The position numbers and the translations under genes were made by a program. DNA of 64,000 nucleotides from Cyprinodon diabolis (lineage: Eukaryota; Chordata; Actinopteri; Cyprinodontiformes; Cyprinodontidae), in assembly GCA_030533445.1 (NCBI GenBank), contig CM060065.1:52679964-52743963 (forward strand), given 5' to 3'. This document shows, in pieces, positions 58,262 through 64,000 of the stretch (position 1 is the first letter of the stretch; the number at the start of each line of letters is the position of its first letter). Below the pieces are notes generated by a model. That model saw nothing but the letters and a program-made list of their open reading frames with translations, did not search any database and was not told where the DNA came from.

Positions 58262-61200
58262 GAAGGACCCAGTCCAGGTAACCTGGGACCCAGTCTAGGT
58301 AACCTGGGACCCAGTCCAGGTAGACTGGGACCCAGTCCAGGTAGGCTGGGACCCAGTCCAGGTAGACTGGGACCCAGTCCAGGTAGGCTGGGACCCAGTC
58401 CAGGTAGGCTGGGACCCAGTCAAAGTAGACTGGGACCCAGTCCAAGTAGACTAGGACCCAGTCCAGGTAGACTGAGACCCAGTCCAGGTAGGCTGGGACC
58501 GAGTCCAGGTAGAGTGGGATCCAGTCCAGGTAGAGTGGGATCCGGTCCAGGTAGATTGGGACCCAGTCCAGGTAGGCTGGGACCGAGTCCAGGTAGGCTG
58601 GGACCCAGTCCAGGTAGAGTGGGATCCAGTCCAGGTAGAGTGGGATCCGGTCCAGGTAAATTGGGACCCAGTCCAGGTAGGCTGGGACCGAGTCCAGGTA
58701 AGGTGGGATCCAGTCAAGGTAGAGTGGGATCCGGTCCAGGTAGATTGGGACCCAGTCCAGGTAGACTGGGACCCAGTCCAGGTAGGCTGGGACCGAGTCC
58801 AGGTAGGCTGGGACCCAGCCCATGTAGACTGGGACCCAGTCCAGGTAGGCTGGGACCCAGTCCAGGTAGACTGGGACCAAGTCCAAGTAGACTGGGACCC
58901 AGTTCATGTAGACTGGGAACCAGTCCAGGTAGACTGGGACCCAGTCCAGGTAGATTGGGATCCAGTCCAGGTAGGCTGGGACCCAGTCCAGGTAGGCTGG
59001 GACCCAGTCCAGGTAGATTGGGATCCAGTCCAGGTAGGCTGGGACCCAGTCCAGGTAGACTGGGACCCAGTTCATGTAGACTGGGAACCAGTCCAGGTAG
59101 GCTGGGACCCAGTCCAGGTAGGCTGGGACCCAGTCCAGGTAGAGTGGGATCCAGTCCAGGTAGAGTGGGACCCAGTCCAGGTAGATTGGGATCCAGTCCA
59201 GGTAGACTGGGACCCAGTCCAGGTAGGCTGGGACCGAGTCCAGGTAGAGTGGGATCCAGTCCAGGTAGAGTGGGATCCGGTCCAGGTAGATTGGGACCCA
59301 GTCCAGGTAGGCTGGGACCGAGTCCAGGTAGAGTGGGATCCAGTCCAGGTAGAGTGGGATCCGGTCCAGGTAGATTGGGACCCAGTCCAGGTAGACTGGG
59401 ACCCAGTCCAGGTAGGCTGGGACCGAGTCCAGGTAGGCTGGGACCCAGCCCATGTAGACTGGGACCCAGTCCAGGTAGGCTGGGACCCAGTCCAGGTAGA
59501 CTGGGACCAAGTCCAAGTAGACTGGGACCCAGTTCATGTAGACTGGGAACCAGTCCAGGTAGACTGGGACCCAGTCCAGGTAGATTGGGATCCAGTCCAG
59601 GTAGGCTGGGACCCAGTCCAGGTAGGCTGGGACCCAGTCCAGGTAGATTGGGATCCAGTCCAGGTAGGCTGGGACCCAGTCCAGGTAGACTGGGACCCAG
59701 TTCATGTAGACTGGGAACCAGTCCAGGTAGGCTGGGACCCAGTCCAGGTAGGCTGGGACCCAGTCCAGGTAGAGTGGGATCCAGTCCAGGTAGAGTGGGA
59801 CCCAGTCCAGGTAGATTGGGATCCAGTCCAGGTAGACTGGGACCCAGTCTAGGTAACCTGGGACCCAGTCCAGGTAGGCTGGGACCCAGTCCAGGTAGAG
59901 TGGGATCCAGTCCAGGTAGAGTGGGATCCAGTCCAGGTAGGCTGGGACCCAGTCCAGGTAACCTGGGACCCAGTCTAGGTAACCTGGGACCCAGTCCAGG
60001 TAGGCTGGGACCCAGTCCAGGTAGAGTGGGATCCAGTCCAGGTAGAGTGGGACCCAGTCCAGGTAGATTGGGATCCAGTCCAGGTAGGCTGGGACCCAGT
60101 CCAGGTAACCTGGGACCCAGTCTAGGTAACCTGGGACCCAGTCCAGGTAGGCTGGGACCCAGTCCAGGTAGAGTGGGATCCAGTCCAGGTAGAGTGGGAT
60201 CCAGCCCATGTAGACTGGGACCCAGTCCAGGTAGGCTGGGACCCAGTCCAGGTAGGCTGGGACCCAGTCAAAGTAGACTGGGACCCAGTCCAAGTAGACT
60301 AGGACCCAGTCCAGGTAGGCTGGGACCCAGTCCAGGTAGGCTGGGACCCAGCCCATGTAGACTGGGACCCAGTCCAGGTAGGCCGGGACCCAGCCCATGT
60401 AGACTGGGACCCAGTCCAGGTAGGCTTGGACCCAGTCCAGGTAGACTGGGACCCAGTTAATGTAGACTGGGAACCAGTCAAGGTAGACTGGGACCCAGTC
60501 CAGGTAGAGTGGGATCCAGTCCATGTAGATTGGGACCCAGTCCAGGTAGCTTGGGACCTAGTCTAGGTAGAGTGGGACCCAGTCCAGGTAGGCTGGGACC
60601 CAGTCCAGGTAGGCTGGGACCCAGTCAAAGTAGACTGGGACCCAGTCCAAGTAGACTAGGACCCAGTCCAGGTAGACTGGGACCCAGTCCAGGTAGAGTG
60701 GGACCCAGTCCAGGTAGAGTGGGATCCAGTCCAGGTAGAGTGGGATCCAGTCCAGGTAGGCTGGGACCCAGTCCAGGTAGATTGGGACCCAGTCCAGATA
60801 GACTGGGACCCAGTTCATGTAGCCTGGGAACCAGTCCAGGTAGGCTGGGACCCAGTCCAGGTAGGCTGGGACCCAGTCCAGGTAGAGTGGGATCCAGTCC
60901 AGGTAGAGTGGGACCCAGTCCAGGTAGATTGGGATCCAGTCCAGGTAGGCTGGGACCCAGTCCAGGTAGGCTGGGACCCAGTCCAGGTAGAGTGGGACCC
61001 AGTCCAGGTAGAGTGGGATCCAGTCCAGGTAGGCTGGGACCCAGTCCAGGTAGAGTGGGACCCAGTCCAGGTAGAGTGGGATCCAGTCCAGGTAGAGCGG
61101 GACGCTGTCCAGGTAGGCTGGGACCCAGCCCATGTAGACTGGGACCCAGTCCAGGTAGGCTGGGACCCAGTCCAGGTAGATTGGGACGCTGTCCAGGTAG

Positions 61201-63222
61201 GCTGGGACCCAGCCCATGTAGACTGGGACCCAGTCCAGGTAGGCTGGGACCCAGTCCAGGTAGACTGGGACCAAGTCCAGGTAGACTGGGACCCAGTTCA
61301 TGTAGACTGGGAACCAGTCCAGGTAGACTTGGACCCAGTCCAGGTAGATTGGGATCCAGTCCAGGTAGGCTGGGACCCAGTCCAGGTAGAATGGGACCCA
61401 GTCCAGGTAGACTGGGACCCAGTTCATGTAGACTGGGAACCAGTCCAGGTAGGCTGGGACCCAGTCCAGGTAGGCTGGGACCCAGTCCAGGTAGGCTGGG
61501 ACCCAGTCCAGGTAACCTGGGACCCAGTCTAGGTAACCTGGGACCCAGTCCAGGTAGGCTGGGACCCAGTCCAGGTAGAGTGGGATCCAGTCCAGGTAGA
61601 GTGGGATCCAGCCCATGTAGACTGGGACCCAGTCCAGGTAGGCTGGGACCCAGTCCAGGTAGGCTGGGACCCAGTCAAAGTAGACTGGGACCCAGTCCAA
61701 GTAGACTAGGACCCAGTCCAGGTAGGCTGGGACCCAGTCCAGGTAGGCTGGGACCCAGCCCATGTAGACTGGGACCCAGTCCAGGTAGGCCGGGACCCAG
61801 CCCATGTAGACTGGGACCCAGTCCAGGTAGGCTTGGACCCAGTCCAGGTAGGCTGGGACCCAGTTAATGTAGACTGGGAACCAGTCAAGGTAGACTGGGA
61901 CCCAGTCCAGGTAGAGTGGGATCCAGTCCAGGTAGAGTGGGACCCAGTCCAGGTAGATTGGGATCCAGTCCAGGTAGGCTGGGACCCAGTCCAGGTAGGC
62001 TGGGACCCAGTCCAGGTAGAGTGGGACCCAGTCCAGGTAGAGTGGGATCCAGTCCAGGTAGGCTGGGACCCAGTCCAGGTAGAGTGGGACCCAGTCCAGG
62101 TAGAGTGGGATCCAGTCCAGGTAGAGTGGGACGCTGTCCAGGTAGGCTGGGACCCAGCCCATGTAGACTGGGACCCAGTCCAGGTAGGCTGGGACCCAGT
62201 CCAGGTAGATTGGGACGCTGTCCAGGTAGGCTGGGACCCAGCCCATGTAGACTGGGACCCAGTCCAGGTAGGCTGGGACCCAGTCCAGGTAGACTGGGAC
62301 CAAGTCCAGGTAGACTGGGACCCAGTTCATGTAGACTGGGAACCAGTCCAGGTAGACTTGGACCCAGTCCAGGTAGATTGGGATCCAGTCCAGGTAGGCT
62401 GGGACCCAGTCCAGGTAGAATGGGACCCAGTCCAGGTAGACTGGGACCCAGTTCATGTAGACTGGGAACCAGTCCAGGTAGGCTGGGACCCAGTCCAGGT
62501 AGGCTGGGACCCAGTCCAGGTAGACTGGGACCAAGTCCAGGTAGAGTGGGATCCAGGCCAGGTAGAGTGGGATCCAGTCCAGGTATATTGGGACGCTGTC
62601 CAGGTAGGCTTGGACCCAGCCCATGTAGACTGGGACCCAGTCCAGGTAGGCTTGGACCCAGTCCAGGTAGACTGGGACCTAGTTCATGTAGACTGGGTAC
62701 CAGTCCAGGTAGAGTGGGATCCAGTCCATGTAGATTTGGACCCAGTCCAGGTAGCTTGGGACCTAGTCTAGGTAGAGTGGGACCCAGTCCTGGTAGGCTG
62801 GGACCCAGTCCAGGTAGGCTGGGACCCAGTCAAAGTAGACTGGGACCCAGTCCAAGTAGACTAGGACCCAGTCCAGGTAGGCTGGGACCCAGTCCAGGTA
62901 GAGTGGGATCCAGCCCAGGTAGAGTGGGACGCTGTCCAGGTAGGCTGGGACCCAGCCCATGTAGACTGGGACCCAGTCCAGGTAGGCTGGGACCCAGTCC
63001 AGGTAGAGTGGGATCCAGTCCAGGTAGAGTGGGACGCTGTCCAGGTAGGCTGGGACCCAGTCCAGGTAGGCTGGGACCCAGCCCATGTAAACTGGGACCC
63101 AGTCCAGGTAGGCTTGGACCCAGTCCAGGTAGGCTGGGACCCAGTCCAGGTAGAGTGGGATCCAGTCCAGGTAGAGTGGGACCCAGTCCAGGTAGAGTGG
63201 AATCCAGTCCAGGTATATGGGA
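58262..63222. repeat. Large minisatellite, 21-base unit, about 235 copies
   Basis: The unit GGGACCCAGTCCAGGTAGRC plus T repeats without spacer for about 4.96 kb. Variants such as GGGATCCAGT, GGGACCGAGT, CCCATGTAGA, GACGCTGTCC and TCAAAGTAGA are distributed in blocks. The unit length is a multiple of three and free of stops in several frames, so long frames appear on both strands: GPSPGRL heptads on plus, DWVPAYL heptads on minus. These are artefacts, not genes. Longer blocks recur (for example 58738 onward again at about 59358, and about 61090 again at about 62116), indicating higher-order duplication. Confidence 0.97.
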
Positions 63223-63429
63223 CATGTCCTTAGCGGGGAAAAGAAGGCCATCCGCATATGAAGGAGTCTTTGAATTGTAAAAGGCCACGGCGTCATGCTG
63301 TGACATAATCAGCCGATGAATCTGGCCTAAGGACGATGCCGCTGCCAAATTAGAACACATCCTTAAGACATTTCCCCCTTATTAGATGAAATAATAACTA
63401 ACCTACTACTTTGCTCTAACAGAACAAGC

Positions 63430-63810
63430 CTGCCTCAATCAGTGATTCTGAGTTTCTTTTGTGCCTTTGCTCAGTTTTTTTTACGCCCCCAGTTCTGGTT
63501 CAGCTCGACGTTTCTTCGTGTTAAAAAACGGTTTTCCTCTCTTCTGTAAACACATGTGATCGTGGTATGAGGAGTTATTGCAAAATCAAGGAAAATGGAA
63601 CAAACTTTCTTCTGTTACCACATGATCATTCCAGAGAATTCTCCAAGTCAGTGCCTCGATGCAATTAGCTTATCATCATCTTATTTTTTTTAAGTTAGTT
63701 ACCAATCTGTATGATTTGAATTGACCATAAAATCCAAAAAAAAATGACATTTTGTGATTCGCCCCCTAAGTAAACAAAATATATTGAATTTGATTTAATT
63801 TGATAAAGTA
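63430..63810 (+). mobile_element. Diverged L2-type LINE tail
   Basis: The order TTCTGGTTCAGCTCGACGTTTC, then AACGGTTTTCCTCTC, CTCGATGCAATTAGCTTATC and a final TTGAATTTGATTTAATTTG follows the L2 3' UTR and tail with many changes. It is the oldest L2 copy in the window. Confidence 0.6.
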
Positions 63811-64000
63811 AATCTAGCAATTTGGATTAAATCTCCAGATATCTGGTTTGTAGCATAGAGCTGCCCTGCCACCTGTTGGCAACCTGTTTCTCTGTGGTTG
63901 CCCTGAAATATTGAATCAGAAAATACTTTTATAAAAAGTAACTAAAATGTATTTATACTGTCATTCTTTTTACATATAATGAATAAAAGCAATCAAACAA

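Noticed and set aside
58262..63222. CRISPR array
   Set aside because: There are no unique spacers; units are contiguous and only 21 bases, and the genome is a vertebrate's.
58227..63296. Very long reading frames on both strands (DWVPxYL and GPSPGRL proteins)
   Set aside because: They are produced by a stop-free 21-base tandem repeat that keeps several frames open at once; no start context, introns or non-repeat sequence supports a gene.

Overview
The window is nuclear DNA of a ray-finned fish, most likely an acanthomorph teleost (a killifish or livebearer relative would fit the repeat families, but I cannot fix the species). The grounds are an intron-containing vertebrate steroid dehydrogenase gene and a typical teleost repeat mix: L2/CR1-type and Rex3 (RTE) LINEs, a Tx1-clade LINE, a Passport-type Tc1 element, hAT and PIF/Harbinger MITEs, tRNA-type SINEs and long microsatellites. 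No tRNA, rRNA or CRISPR array was seen.

The only recognisable host gene is 11-beta-hydroxysteroid dehydrogenase type 2 (hsd11b2), present as two copies in tail-to-tail inverted orientation. The minus-strand copy (41387 to 28874) is complete: five exons with consensus splice sites, 405 codons, a TATA box upstream and a poly(A) signal downstream. The plus-strand copy (5168 to 11509) has intact exons 2-5 with the same splice phases, but no exon 1 is visible in the 5.1 kb upstream. Exon 2 and its flanks are almost identical between copies (about 3 differences in 311 bases), whereas exon 5 is strongly diverged. This mosaic suggests gene conversion between the two arms.

Layout. 1-5.1 kb: MITE, degenerate SINE, L2 tail, unassigned sequence. 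5.1-12.5 kb: plus hsd11b2 copy with MITE-rich introns. 12.7-16.6 kb: second MITE copy, decayed Tc1, L2 tail. 16.6-21.5 kb: nearly full-length but dead Tx1 LINE on the minus strand, abutting a 780-base GAA/GGAA/GAAA microsatellite. 22-28.8 kb: L2 fragment, solo LTR with target-site duplication, nested DNA transposons. 28.9-41.5 kb: the complete hsd11b2, whose introns hold a captured RecQ-like helicase fragment, a THAP-domain mini-element, a TAA-flanked Harbinger MITE, L2 tails and LTR-like sequence. 42.7-43.7 kb: an unassigned membrane/coiled-coil ORF and a SINE. 44.2-49.6 kb: a 3.7 kb L2 inserted into a Rex3 element. 49.6-58.2 kb: mostly unassigned, with a 19-bp perfect hairpin, a Rex3 3' end between TA repeats, and an LTR-like repeat. 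58.26-63.22 kb: a roughly 5 kb minisatellite with a 21-base unit that leaves several reading frames open on both strands, giving long spurious ORFs. 63.4-63.8 kb: a diverged L2 tail.

Apart from hsd11b2, essentially every protein-like reading frame here is transposon-derived or a by-product of tandem repeats.
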